DNA of 64,000 bases from Bidens hawaiensis. Taxonomy: Eukaryota; Streptophyta; Magnoliopsida; Asterales; Asteraceae. How positions within the stretch are numbered: position 1 is the first letter of the stretch; every line of letters begins with the position of its first letter. Below, one piece after another: positions 36,549-48,364 of this stretch. The stretch covers positions 248,001 to 312,000 of the forward strand of contig JAIQDT010000295.1 of NCBI GenBank assembly GCA_021521415.1, read 5' to 3'. The notes beneath the pieces were generated by a model. That model saw only the letters and a list, made by a program, of their open reading frames with translations, ran no database searches and had not been told where the DNA came from. The position numbers and the translations under genes were made by a program.

Positions 36549-36833
36549 TAAACACCTTCTGATCATTCCCTCTGTGATCTGAATCTCCTGTTTGGCTACG
36601 GTTGCCTCTATTCTTTTTCCATTCACATCTTCAACATACTCTGCAGATCTCTAGAAATACAAGGAGTGATTTCTGTAAATTATAGGGCTTTCAGTGAGTG
36701 CAAAGTTGATGTTTGACCGTGCCATCGACAATATCATTCGAGCCACTGGTTCATTTTCTGGTGTCACTTGTAGTAATGCATACATATTGTGCTTTGGCTC
36801 AAACACATAATTCGGTTGTTCTTGCTCTGCCAT
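36549..36833 (-). pseudogene. C1 ORF3, N-terminal end
   Basis: Starts ATG at 36833 (MAEQEQPNYVFEPKHNMYAL) and reads 60 codons to an in-frame TAG at 36651-36653, where the D homologue has a Trp (NIEDFW). The frame then continues to the B insertion at 36553. It corresponds to the first 90 or so residues of the conserved N-terminal domain. The same stop exists in C2, so it predates the C1/C2 duplication. Confidence 0.75.
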
Positions 36834-37204
36834 ATCTGAAATACATAAACAAACATATTCAAAGTGAAATTAGTCATAAAGTTCAGTACTTTAGATAATT
36901 TCAGTGTATATAAAAAATGAAGAAGATATGGAGAAATCTTCAAGAACCTGTTTTTCGACAAATTTATAACCTATACACATAAACAGAGTGTCAGTAATCA
37001 AATACATAATCACAGCCCATTTTAGTCTAATCGAGATCAGAACACATATTATTAATGCTTACCGAGTCGGAATTAGAAGCTGATAAAAATTAGGGTTAGG
37101 ATTAAAGATGAATGTGATAAGTCGATTAGGTTTTCTTTCGGAGTAAGGATTTGCAGTGGAAGGAGAGAGAGAGGGAAATAATGTTGAAATATTTGCCTAA
37201 CTCC
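36834..37204 (-). other. C1 putative ORF3 5' untranslated region
   Basis: Lies between the TATA box and the ORF3 ATG on the minus strand. AT-rich, no open frame of note. Contains a GAGAGAGAGAG stretch near 37163-37174. Equivalent to 48365-48729 in C2. Confidence 0.5.
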
Positions 37205-37216
37205 CCTTTTTATACC
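37205..37216 (-). promoter_or_regulatory. C1 internal TATA box upstream of ORF3
   Basis: GGTATAAAAAGG on the minus strand, a near-consensus plant TATA box, about 380 bp before the ORF3 ATG and just downstream of the motif array. C2 has the identical box at 48730-48741. Confidence 0.6.
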
Positions 37217-37359
37217 TTTTGAAAGTGGGTTTTAAATGCTTTTTGTCCTTTTGTGAATTATTAGCTGTCAACTAGTAACATTATCCAATTGATATATTAA
37301 AACTTTTAATTTCATTTAAGTTCATAAGACCTTATTCGAAAGATTAATATATCCAAAGT

Positions 37360-38850
37360 CTACTCGGTATACTTCCACTTACAAACTTTCCCCGGTCAAA
37401 CTTTGCTTGGAAAATTTTCATTTTTGAATATACAAAGTTTGCCCGAATTCGTCTATTTATCAACCTTGCTCGATCAAGTAAATTAATTTAAAGTTAAGAC
37501 AATAATGAAGAAGGCTTACCCGAAATACTAGATTTCTTGAGAAATTAATCACAAGGAAAATAATCAAGTATAATCATCAAATAAACATCCTTACTAAGAA
37601 TCAATTAAGATTCCCACATAGATTTCTCAATTTCAAATTAAAACTTATCTATCATGAACCCTCATAAGAATCATAATCAATTTTATCATACTTACTAACA
37701 TATTCAATCAAGTAACACATTCATTCAAGTATGCTTGAAAATATAATGTGCCTGAGCAACCTTTCTGATGTAAAGTGTGCCCGAACAACAATCTTATGCA
37801 AAGTATACCCGAATAACCTTCATATAGTACAAGGTGTGCTCGAAAGCAAAGTGTGCTCGAAAGCAAAGTGTACTCAGAAGGTTAACTTTTGAAATTACCA
37901 AGTATATTGAAGGAACACAAGTGTACCCGAAATATAAAGTGTGCCAGGAAAACAAAGTTTGCCAGAAAACACTTGTAAATTCAAATAAATCATAAACACA
38001 CATAACACAGAGCATGCTCGGAATGAAATTAAAAACAAAAAAACATTTAAGTGTGCTATAGTCTCAAAATTTCATAGAGCTTGCCCGAAAATCCTATGTT
38101 AGCACTAAGCTTGCTAGGATAAACACATTCAATCATCAGGTATGCCCTTACCCGAGGGATTTCAACATATCAAACCATACCCGAAAAATGACAAACTTAA
38201 ATAGTAATATCTAAGCATGCCCGGAAAGATTAACAAACCTTTCCTAACAACATATTCACAAAAATTACAAAGCTTACTCGGTGTACTAACTTAAGTTCAC
38301 AAAGTTTGCTTGGAATCACAATCAGCATATAACATGCATAGCTTGCTCGAACAAGAATTTCTTGTTAAAATCTAGCTATAACAACTCATAATCATCTCAA
38401 GAATTCAAGCTTGCTCGGGAAATGAGTACAACAGTGTACTCTACTTGGAAAGTGTAAACACTTCAAAGCATGCCCGAAAATCATAAAGTTAGTCAAAAAT
38501 GACTAAGCTTACTCGGAAAGTTTGAAAAATTATCAAACCTTACCCGAAACAACATATTCACACGTAATCAAGTCAAAATGACTAAGCTTACTCGGAAAGG
38601 TTGAAAATTATCAAACCTTACCCGAAACAACATATTCACACATACTCAAGTCAAAAGTGACTAAGCTTACTCGGAAAGGTTGGAAATTATCAAACCTTAC
38701 CCGAAACAACATATTCATACATAATCAATTGTTTTGTACTCGGAAAGGTTGTAGTTCATTAAACCTTACCCGAAAATACATATTCAAACAGTTTGTGCCC
38801 GGGAAGGTTATAATGCATCAAACCTTACCCGAACTTACATATTCAACCTA
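37360..38850 (-). promoter_or_regulatory. C1 internal motif array (TACTCGG/GCCCGAA words) with 79-bp tandem repeats
   Basis: About fifty copies of CGRGYA-type words (plus-strand GTGTGCTCGAA, CTTACTCGGAA, CTTACCCGAA, CATGCCCGAAA) are spread over 1.5 kb directly upstream of the internal TATA box. A 79-bp unit repeats three times from about 38501 to 38737. Each unit holds an imperfect inverted repeat, AAGGTTGA, short loop, TCAAACCTT, flanked by TACTCGG on one side and ACCCGA on the other. The same words fill U3 of the C LTRs. Confidence 0.75.
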
Positions 38851-38929
38851 TTTTAGGCAAAATGCAACACTTTTTGACTTAAACCACTTTGTCAAAATAT
38901 ATTTTTCTTTTCAGGTCATAGTTTAAGAG

Positions 38930-40060
38930 CAAATGGTGCATTTAGAGATCAAATTTCAGTTATAATTCTCTTCAAAACAGTTTCTTCCATTTACTGAAAA
39001 GATCTCAAGAATGGGATCATATTGACTAAGTAGCTATCTCAATACTTCACTCTCAGCATTATTATGACAACATATATAGGTTAACAGCAGGTATAAACTT
39101 AGAATGAATTTCATCTCTTTGGTGATATGATTTAGGTTCATTTAAAGCATAATGCATTAATGGTCAACACTGTGCTATGATGCCTCATATCTCTTCTCAA
39201 AGCTTATTTGGCTTTCCCCAGATCACCCCAATTTGACTCCAACCTCCTGTATTTGGTCAAAAATATTTTTTGTATGACAGAACTTACTGTATTTTTGTAT
39301 TTTTAGATTCAAAAATATAGAGGTTGAACATTTTACTTACAGTTAGCAACATGCCTTTCATTCAAGATGAGACAGAATTTGCCAACATCTTTGTAGTTCT
39401 TGTTGTAACCCTCTTGTTTGATAAAATATTTAAAACACTTATCAACTTTTGGTTGATTTATTCATTCTTCCCCTTGTTTTTCATATTTTCTCAAATTTTC
39501 TAAAAGTATGTTCTTTGTTATATTTAAAGATGTTTCATTTTTTTGGTTGACCAAATAACAACAGGCTCGTGTATGACTGGGTAATCACTTTTCTGCCATA
39601 TCATTCGGAGAGATTTATCTTGAGACATGCAAAGACAACTATGCATCTCCACATAAAGATTAGCATATTCATTATGTTTATGTCACCTTAGATTTTACAT
39701 CATCATGGGAAAGCAACCATACATGTTAATGACTATACTAGGGTCTTTTTAGCCTATTAATTCCATATGATCAGCTAAGTAGTCAATGTACTATCATTTC
39801 CCAATAATCACAGTTTAATATTCAATCACCCCAATATCTCTTCATTGTCAGGTTAATGGTTATCTTGTTTGACCAAAAGTGGTCAACAGGACCAAACATA
39901 CATGTGAATATATGTCCTTTCAAAGTCAGAGCTATTGACATAGTTTTAAGTGAAGGTATAACAAACAAGTCATAATTGCCCCAAATGCATTCAGTTTTCA
40001 GGTCAATGGCTATCCTTTGAATCTGAGAGATTTAAGGACCAAACATACACAAGTGCATGT
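38930..40060 (-). other. C1 conserved noncoding block
   Basis: No credible coding frame. Includes GATCAAATTTCAG (38950), ATTATTATGACA (39058), GGCTTTCCCCAGATCACCCC (39208), CGTGTATGACTGGGTAATCA (39571), TCTGCCATATCATTCGGAG (39594), and GTACTATCATTTCCC (39790). The same strings stand in the same order in D at 63112-63890 and more loosely in A. Confidence 0.75.
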
Positions 40061-40588
40061 CCTTCCAACTAGGCAAATGACATAGTTTTCAGCAAGAACA
40101 ACTATATGAGACTTTTCCAAAAAAAATATTTCTTTTAAGGTTCTTAAAAGCTTGAACTGAATAATCTTATCATATCTCTACACCATTAAACAACTTGCTC
40201 ATGTTTTGACCAAAATAAGGTATTTATGCAAAATTCATTATAAAATTCATTGAATCACTTAATTTTGACATAAAACACATTTTGACATAAACAGTTGCAT
40301 CACATAATACAATCTTAATCATTCTTAACATCATCAAGAAAAACAGACTGTACTAACATTCAATGTCTATCCTATCTTAACAACATCAGAAGATCAGATA
40401 AAGAACATATTCAAGTAACCATAAACATGTGATTACTCATGACATTAGATAAGCATTCAATTTCACCCAAACAGATCAGACTACTTATCATAACATCAGA
40501 TCAGTTAACTTGATAGTCAAGAATTATCATCAATTTCAAACAAATTACACAGATATTTACTTAAGCACCTATCAGTTAACTTCAAAAC
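40061..40588. other. C1 spacer
   Basis: AT-rich noncoding sequence between the conserved block and the 37-bp repeats; I see nothing else in it. Confidence 0.45.
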
Positions 40589-40988
40589 AGTGACATATTC
40601 AAACACATATGCAATCAACATTCAGTTGTAACATATTCAAAACATATTTACTCAACATTCAGTTGAAACATATTCAAAACATATTTACTCAACATTCAGT
40701 TGAAACATATTCAAAACATATTCACTCAACATTCAGTTGAAACATATTCAAAACATATTCAATCAACATTCAGTTGTAACATATTCAAAACATATTCACT
40801 AAACATTCAGTTGAAACATATTCAAAACACATTCAGTTGAAACATATTCAAAACATATTCAATCAACATTCAGTTGAAACATTTTCAAAACATATTCAAT
40901 CAACATTCAGTTGAAACATTTTCAAAACATATTCAATCAACATTCAGTTGAAACATATTCAAAACATATTCAATCAACATTCATTATG
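40589..40988. repeat. C1 37-bp tandem repeats
   Basis: About ten units of 37 bp built from ACATATTCAAAACATATTCA and ATCAACATTCAGTTGAA; one unit is shortened near 40830. Lies just downstream of the RNase H end on the minus strand. C2 has nine units at 52113-52482. Not CRISPR: there are no spacers. Confidence 0.9.
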
Positions 40989-41015
40989 TGTAATCTCTAA
41001 TAAAATAATCAGTTA

Positions 41016-42239
41016 TCATAGAGAGACACACAACCAGGCACACATCCTTAATCTGATTTCATCAGAGTTGATCATTCCCAGGGCTTTCAGAATAAAGTTG
41101 AACCTGGTTCTATCAAGTGGTTTGGTGAATAGGTCAGCCAAATTGTCACTTGTATCAACCCTTTGCATTTCAATCAAACCTTTTTCACTACAGTCTCTGA
41201 TGAAATGATGTATGATTTCAATGTGCTTAGTTCTGGAATGTTGAACTGGATTTTTAACAGTAAAATACGCAGCAGTATTATCAATCAGAATAGGGATGTT
41301 TAGAAAATTCAAACCATAATCCAGCATCTGATTTTGAATCCAGAGAACTTGTGCACCGCAGGCAGATGCAGCAACATATTCAGCTTTTGCATTGGAGATT
41401 GATACTGTAGTCTGTTTTTTGCATTGCCATCACACTAGCCTTTCACCCAAAAACTGGCATCCTCCTGATGTTGACTTTCTGCTCATGTTGCAGCCATCAT
41501 AGTCACTGTCTGTATATGCAATCAGATCAAAAGCTTGGTTCTTTGGATACCAAATCCTTAAGTCTGGTCTTCCCTTCAAATATCTGAATATTCTTTTCAC
41601 AGCATTCATGTGGGAGACTTTTGGATTTGACTGGAACCTTGCACATACACACACAGCAAACATGATATCTGGTCTTGTTGCAGTCAGATACATCAGAGAT
41701 CCAATCTTGGCTCTGTATTCATGTTCATCTACTGACTCCCCCTTTTCATCAGCAATCATCTTTTCTTTGGTGTCCATTGGAGTTGAAGCAGTCTTGTAAT
41801 CATGACAGTTGAACTTGTTCAAAATGTCCTGAACATATTTAGTTTGGTGAATGAAGATCCCTTCAGCCTTTTGTAGAACTTGCAGTCCCAGAAAGAAGTT
41901 CATTTCACCCATGGAACTCATGCTATACTTGGATTTCATCACCCCTTCAAACTCCAAACACATAATTTCATTTGTAGATCCAAAGATGATATCATCAACA
42001 TAGACTTGTAAAAGAAACAAATCTGACCCCTTTCTTTTGTAGAAGAGTGTCTTGTCAATGGCTCCCCTTGTGAAACCATTTTCAAGTAGATGAGTTGATA
42101 GCTCATCATACCATGCTCCAGGAGCCTGATGCAGTCCATAAAGGGCTTTGTTTAACTTGTACACCCTGTTTGGATACATGGGATCCTCAAAACCTGGTGG
42201 CTGAGCTACATACACCTCTTGTTCCTCATATCCAGACAT
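41016..42239 (-). pseudogene. C1 truncated pol: C-terminal half of RT plus RNase H
   Basis: Begins with an ATG fused directly to the RT motif that normally follows the first catalytic Asp (MSGYEEQEVYVAQPPGFED). Motif A (DVKSAFL) and everything upstream (gag, protease, integrase) are missing; YVDDIIFG is intact. RT runs 269 codons to a TGA at 41430-41432, then RNase H continues in frame (41327-41016; DNTAAYFTVKNPVQHSRTKH and NLADLFTKPL). Without motif A the RT cannot be catalytic. C2 and C3 share the same start, so the truncation is a property of the family. Confidence 0.9.
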
Positions 42240-42526
42240 TTTGAAAAATTAAAAATCAGTTTTCTTAAAAAAAAATTCAAAATAATCAGATCTGAAAACA
42301 GAATGCTCAGATCTGATGTGTCTGATGTGATTAAAACAAGATTTTGGTATAAAGATAAGAACTTTAATTGAAATAAGGAAGAGAAAACACCGGTTGATTG
42401 TAGATCTGGAAGAAAAATGAAAAACAGGGCTGCTGACGTCACAAATCAATCGAACTGTGGTCTGCTTACGTCATTCTTCTTTAAATCTTTAATCAGCAAC
42501 AATCTTTTAAAATAGCAGTAACACAA
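42240..42526 (-). other. C1 leader between PBS and truncated pol
   Basis: About 290 bp noncoding, with no gag start. Near-identical leaders occur in C2 (53737-54023) and C3 (56881-57167). Confidence 0.7.
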
Positions 42527-42537
42527 CTCTGATACCA
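42527..42537 (-). other. C1 primer binding site
   Basis: TGGTATCAGAG on the minus strand next to LTR b; the twelfth base differs (T for C), while C2 and C3 keep the full TGGTATCAGAGC. Confidence 0.9.
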
Positions 42538-43778
42538 CTTTTCGGTCCCCTTCGATTTCACCTCGATCTTAATCAATCATGTCATAACTCACACGGATTA
42601 ATCGTGTTGACAAGAGAGTTAATGACGGGTTGCTGTATTTAGAAAGATATCCGTTTGTAAAAGGCGGAATCAACAACAAACATACGGTTGCAATGAATAA
42701 TCAAAGATAGAAAGCACACTCAGGATTCACTCAAAAGATTTCCATTTATATAATGTTAATCATACAAAAGGATAATCGATTTAGGGTTTTCTAAGAATAC
42801 TAAGACAGCCTTCACACAATATTCTCTCAATAAATGAGTCTGTCTTATCCGTATTGTGCTCTGTCTCTCTCTCTTTTTCTCTCTCTTTCTCTCTATTTCT
42901 GGCGGCGTGCCCTAAATATTCTATTTATAGGCCTGCCAACCTGGGACAGCTGTCATTCCTTCTAGAAACCCTATCCGATAATACATATTCAAATTACATA
43001 TTCAAAATAAACTAAGTGTAAAACAAGTCTTCCGGGTAGGCTTTTCATTAATCTTCAGTCTCCGAGTACGCAGTGTACTCGGCCTTCCTTCAGACTTGGT
43101 AAACATAGAAGTGTAATCGGGATCAGTTTCCGGGTAGACTTTACTTAAAGAATATTTTACCAAGTAAAATATTCACCGAGTAGACTTCAGTCTTCTTGAC
43201 TTTGCCAGACTTTGCCCGACAACTCCTTACGAGCAACCTTGTTCTTCGATGGTCCATTTCAACTCTTTGCCATAAATAACTTATTAGCAAAGTGTACTCG
43301 GGAGTACAGTTCCTTGCTTGAGTTGAACCTTGCCTGATGTTACTTGAGATATATTCTGTTTATACATCAAGCTTGCTCGGACCATAATTATTAAAGAATA
43401 CCTTGCCCGGTCTTCCAATCACTTGGCTTCATGGACTTAGTTAACCAAACCTTACCCGGAAGAGTAAAATACTTGGTCTTGAAGAACAAACCTGCTTGAC
43501 AAAGTGAACCTTGCTCGGAGATACCTAATCAGTGATCCTTACTCGGGAATGCACTGATTAGCATACCTTGCCCGGATATCCACTTAAGAAAACTATTTGA
43601 AGTAAACCTTGCCCGGTAGGCAAGATATCGTACCCGGCTAAGTAAAAGCTTGCTCGGATCCCAAGGTGTGCTCGGATTCAATACTTAGCAGTTTCTGAGG
43701 AGGTTGAGAAAATTCCAATCTTCCATAATCTTCATTTAGGTCAAATCTCCTTATTTGGGTCAAACTCTTGACCCAACA
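42538..43778 (-). repeat. C LTR b (5' LTR of C1, 3' LTR of C2)
   Basis: TATA box CCTATAAATAG at 42921-42931; motif array 43030-43680. Shares diagnostic variants with LTR a (GTCATAACTC, AGATATCCG, GACAGCCTTCAC) rather than with c and d. Confidence 0.92.
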
Positions 43779-43942
43779 ATCTCCCCCTAGATTGGAACAC
43801 CTCAGCTGACCCAAAACACTCTATGGTTACATACACTTAGCAAAATACATATCAAATTCAAAGTCAAATTACATATTGAAAGTACATAAGCAAAATTACA
43901 TATTCAAAAGTAGTCCTAAGACATTACATAGCAAAGCCTATT

Positions 43943-46900
43943 CTATCTATTCTGTCTTTTCCTTTCATTGTAGGTTGCTTGTCTTCTTAGCTGTATTACT
44001 GATGCAGCTCTTTCTCTGAAGATATTGAGCACTTGGTAGTGAGTGTGTCCTTCTGGTATCACCAAGTCTCTTATATCTATTAGATCATCATTGTGTAAGC
44101 ATGTCAGATCTGCATCCTTTTTGATTATAGCCAAGACTTTTCCATCAGAGTTCATCAGCACATAATGACCAGTGTCTTTTTTGTATTCCACCTTAGCAAT
44201 GACACCGCTGTTCTGTACTGTGTAGTTTGGCCTTCTCATTCTTCTTCCCAAGTTTATACATGTATTCATGTTGGACAGTGGATTCTGATCTCGGACACTT
44301 ATTTGGTAGTTCAGTTCAGCCCTGTCCATTCTCTTTAACTTCTCTGACCTTTTGGATCTGTGGAGTTGAATCATTCTCCAACTTCTATTTTCTTTCAAAA
44401 ACTTGAATCCTTTATCAGCTTCTTCATGCAGGTACTTTGATAAATATTCATTTGTCTACCTGCAGATCTGTCCCTATTTCTGTCGTCATACAAATGGAGT
44501 GTGGCCATCCTTCTCAATTGTTCTTCATTAAACTCACAGAAGTCACTTCTGACCACAATCTCTCTTAGTAATCTGCTCTCCATAATCACCTTGAGGGAAT
44601 CCGTGATCGAATCATAGTACAGCTCTCTTGGTAGATCCACATCAGATTGTGGTCTTGTTCTGTGTTGTACTGAGCTGCTTGATTCACCTCTTCCTCCTTG
44701 ACCTCTTCCTCTAGGAAATCTTTGATGAAACGGAGCTCTGAAAGGAATCGATTTCTTGGGCTTTTGAGATCCCAAGTTGAATGTCTTTACATAAATAGCC
44801 TCCACCATCTCAGTAGGAAGGTTGGCTAATTCAACTATATCTTGTCCAGCTGCTTCAAGTTCTATTAATATCTCTATCATTCCTGGAGTTCTTGCCAATC
44901 CAGCAGGTACAAACCTACCATCAGCATAATATCGTGGATTTTCTCCTTCTCTTAATGCCCTTTCCCACTCATCCTTTTGAAGGTAGAAAAGAGTTTTCAA
45001 ATCCTCTTTCTCTAACACATTAAAGTCTTCTTCAGTCATCCCTCTCTTATTTATCATTATGTTTCTTAGGATGTTTAACATTTCCTCATTTTCCCAAGGC
45101 ATAAATGGTTCATTTTCTGGTTCAGGTTTCACTTCTTCTTGACGAATAGGGATTTCAACTTTTTTGACTTGTTCCTTTTCTTTTTCCCTTATAGTCTGAA
45201 TTCTTTTCTTCTTCTTTGGTGGCTCATCAGGTGCTTCAGTTTGAATTGAGCCCTCAGTTTGGACCCTTTTAGATTTTTCTTTTCTTTTTCTTCTGTTATA
45301 CTGATCCACAACTGTCCTTTTATCCAAGTTCTTAACAATTTCAGGCTTCATGCCTTTTTCCAACAAGTATCCACACATTCCATTAAATTTCCTTTTCAAT
45401 TCTTCCAGCTCAAGTTCCTTATTTTATTTAACACACCTCTCTACAACTTTCTCTCTTTCACTAATGTACAAATCTTGCAATTTGTCAACAGAGAAATGTG
45501 CCAAATCTTTCTCAGAGTAACCATGTCTTCTCAGATAATCTTTGTGCTTCTTTGTCTCTTTGTTCTTCTTCTCAATCAGCCTTTTGGCTTCTTCCAAACG
45601 TATTTCAATGTTTGCCCTGTGTACATCAGTCATTTCAACTTGAGGGGACACAACATTAGTGCTTGTACCAACTCTCCCTTTATCCTTATCAGGATTATCA
45701 TCATCTTCATCATCAGACTCCTCAGATCCACCCTCCTCCTCAGATAGATCATTCATGGCATCTATTCTTGGTTCATCAGAGGCAGGATGATCTGGTTCAT
45801 CCCTAGTTGGCACATCAGGGACACCTTGCCTATATTCATCAGGTCTTAGACTTTGAAAAGGTGTTGCCCTGATAGAACTTGCTTCATCATCAGGTGTCTC
45901 TACATAATACTCATTTTTCTCATTCCACTTGCCCCTCTTAGCAGTCTTTTCTTGTTCAGTTTGTTCAGCTGCTCTTTTTCTTCTCTGATACATCTTGGCA
46001 AATCTTGGTTCTTGAGTTTCAGGTACTTTTACCCTTTCTGACCAGTTGTCAGTAGGGTTCTTCCTCATATCCTCTTTCACCTGTTCAGCCCATTTCTTGG
46101 CAGCCATAGAGGCAATTGACTCACCAATTTCCTCTTCAGGAATCATACCAGTGTTCAAATTGGTTGGTTCAGCAGTTTCAGATGTTTGACTTTGGTTTTG
46201 AAACATGCCGACTACCATGCCCAAAGAGTTGTCTACTTCCTCAATTCTGCTCAACTTAATCAGTTCTTCTATAACCTCTTGATCAGCCACAACTTCTAGT
46301 ATTTCTTTTGCTACATTGGCTTCATTGATCAAGATCTCCTGCTCTGCCAATTCTTCATGAGTTAAGGATTGGGCAATTTTCTCCCTTTCCATTGACTCTT
46401 TGATAATTCTTTCTTGTTCTTCTAAGGCAGCAGCAGCATCATCTCTGAATAAAACATCCTTTTTAGGATATGCCTTAAGAGGCCCTTCTTCTGTCAATAT
46501 ACCCTTTCCCTAATCCATCCTCTTCTTTAATTCTTATTCAATTTCAGGAGGACTTATTGGAGGGAAATTGTCAATTTCATCATTTAGTGCTTCCAGTTCT
46601 GAGTCATGCTCTACCCTCTTGGAACTAACTTCTTGATCATCTTCAGGCTCAGTGTTTACTAGTTCCTCAGTAGCAGCATTCTCAACACTCATTTCCTCAT
46701 CTATAATCTCAGTTAATTCTTCTGTAAGCACAACCTCTTCATCAATTGACTTTTCATTTTCAGCATTATTGGTTTCTTCTCCACTCACTTCCCCTTCATT
46801 CTCATCACTATCATTATAAACACTCATGATCATCTTCAAACCATCAACATTATCAATACTTACAACATCAGTCATACTCACATCAGCATCATCCATATTC

Positions 46901-48364
46901 TCCCCCTGTTTTGGTGCAGCTGAGGTCTTCTCAACCTCCTGCACCAGGGTTTGAATCTTCATTTCAGCCTCCATTAATCTTCTCAACAACATTACATTTT
47001 CATTAGTTACCTCCTCATCCCTTCTTCTCAACACAACATTTTCATCCATAACCTCCTTAACCTTTCTTCTCAACTCAGCATTTTCCAACATCAAATCCAG
47101 ATTTCTTTGGAATGTATCAACATGTGGACTAGTAGGTTCCGATGTAGGAAGTGGTTCAAATTCAGGTTGGTTTGTGGTAGGTAGTGGTGATTGTGTTTGA
47201 TATGTAAATGTATCAGGTAGGCTCAAGGGTAGTGTTTGATGTGGGCTAGAAATAATTGGTTCTGATTGGTTTAGGCTATGAGTTGGTGGTGTATGTGGTG
47301 GTGGTGATTGATGTGTGGAAGTTTCAGGTTGGTCTATGGTAAGGGTTTGAGGTGGTGTTTGATGTGGTGTGGTTGGTGGTGGTGAGTGTGGTGGTGTTGG
47401 AATTGGTTGTTCAAGTTCTTCTCTATGATCCCCCCTGTTCAGGTGCCATTATCTCCATTTCTGAACCATCTCCACCTTCATCTCCATCAAAATCATCATC
47501 ATCAGAATCACCTTCATCACTCTCATCATCACCCCCTGCTTCCTCCTCTGAGCTCAGCTCAGGCACAGGCATTATAGCCAAATCATGGTTTAATAACCAT
47601 TGTAAAATTTCAAAAGGAACATTTGAATTAAAGGTATTGGAGACACCATATTTCTTTATTCTTTTGTAAGCATCAGAATCTTGCAACTGATGTGTGTCTC
47701 CAACTGTTGGTAAATCTTGTAGTTCTCTATTGAATATGATCTGCAGGAATCTTGGATATTGTAAAAATCTCTTTCTTTCCGGTTTCTTTAAATTCCCTAC
47801 TAATCCCTCAAAAATCATCTTGGAAAAGTTAAAGGGCAGATCAAAGACTATCCCAACTGTGCCATTTGCTAAATCATGACTCATCAGAGTCCGTGATCCC
47901 TTCCTTGGTGCAAATCCATTAATAATATGATGTATTAAAAACCTGTACAGCATTAGAAACATACCCTTCTAAAACTGTCCATCATGGACATTACCTTGAT
48001 ACCCCATTGTTTCTTCAAAAATTTTCAATAAGTGTGCTGTATTGAAGTTTATGTGATTGTGATCATCATCATTCAGTCTTAAACACCTTCTGATCATTCC
48101 CTCTGTGATCTGAATCTCCTGTCTGGCTACGGTTGCCTCTATTCTTTTTCCATTCACATCTTCAACATACTCTGCAGATCTCTAGAAATACAAGGAGTGA
48201 TTTCTGTAAATTATAGGGCTTTCAGTGAGTGCAAAGTTGATGTTTGACCGTGCCATCCACAATATCATTCGAGCCACTGGTTCATTTTCTGGTGTCACTT
48301 GTAGTAATGCATACATATTGTGCTTTGGCTCAAACACATAATTCGGTTGTTCTTGCTCTGCCAT
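43943..48364 (-). pseudogene. C2 ORF3, nearly complete third ORF
   Basis: The most complete C copy, about 1470 codons from the ATG at 48364. Domains: conserved N-terminal domain (48364-47423; NMYALLQV, then DLPFNFSKMIFEGLVGNL and RKRFLQYPRFLQIIFN), Pro-rich linker, coiled coil (47130-46960), acidic region (46850-46560), Lys/Glu-rich coiled segments with basic PKKKKRI near 45200, RG-rich GRGQGGRGESSS near 44690, and a C-terminal domain in an overlapping frame (44398-43943; start and stop overlap by four bases). Breaks: TAG at 48182-48184 and 47969-47971, a frameshift in the G run near 47440, a stop near 46510 and a frame change near 45400. D carries a clear homologue. I recall the N-terminal domain as the kind databases label putative plant transposon protein, without certainty. 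No transmembrane or signal sequence seen. Confidence 0.8.

Noticed and set aside
43943..48364. Viral envelope gene
   Set aside because: Position matches the so-called env-like ORF of Sireviruses, but no signal peptide, membrane segment or cleavage site can be seen; nuclear-type basic motifs argue otherwise.
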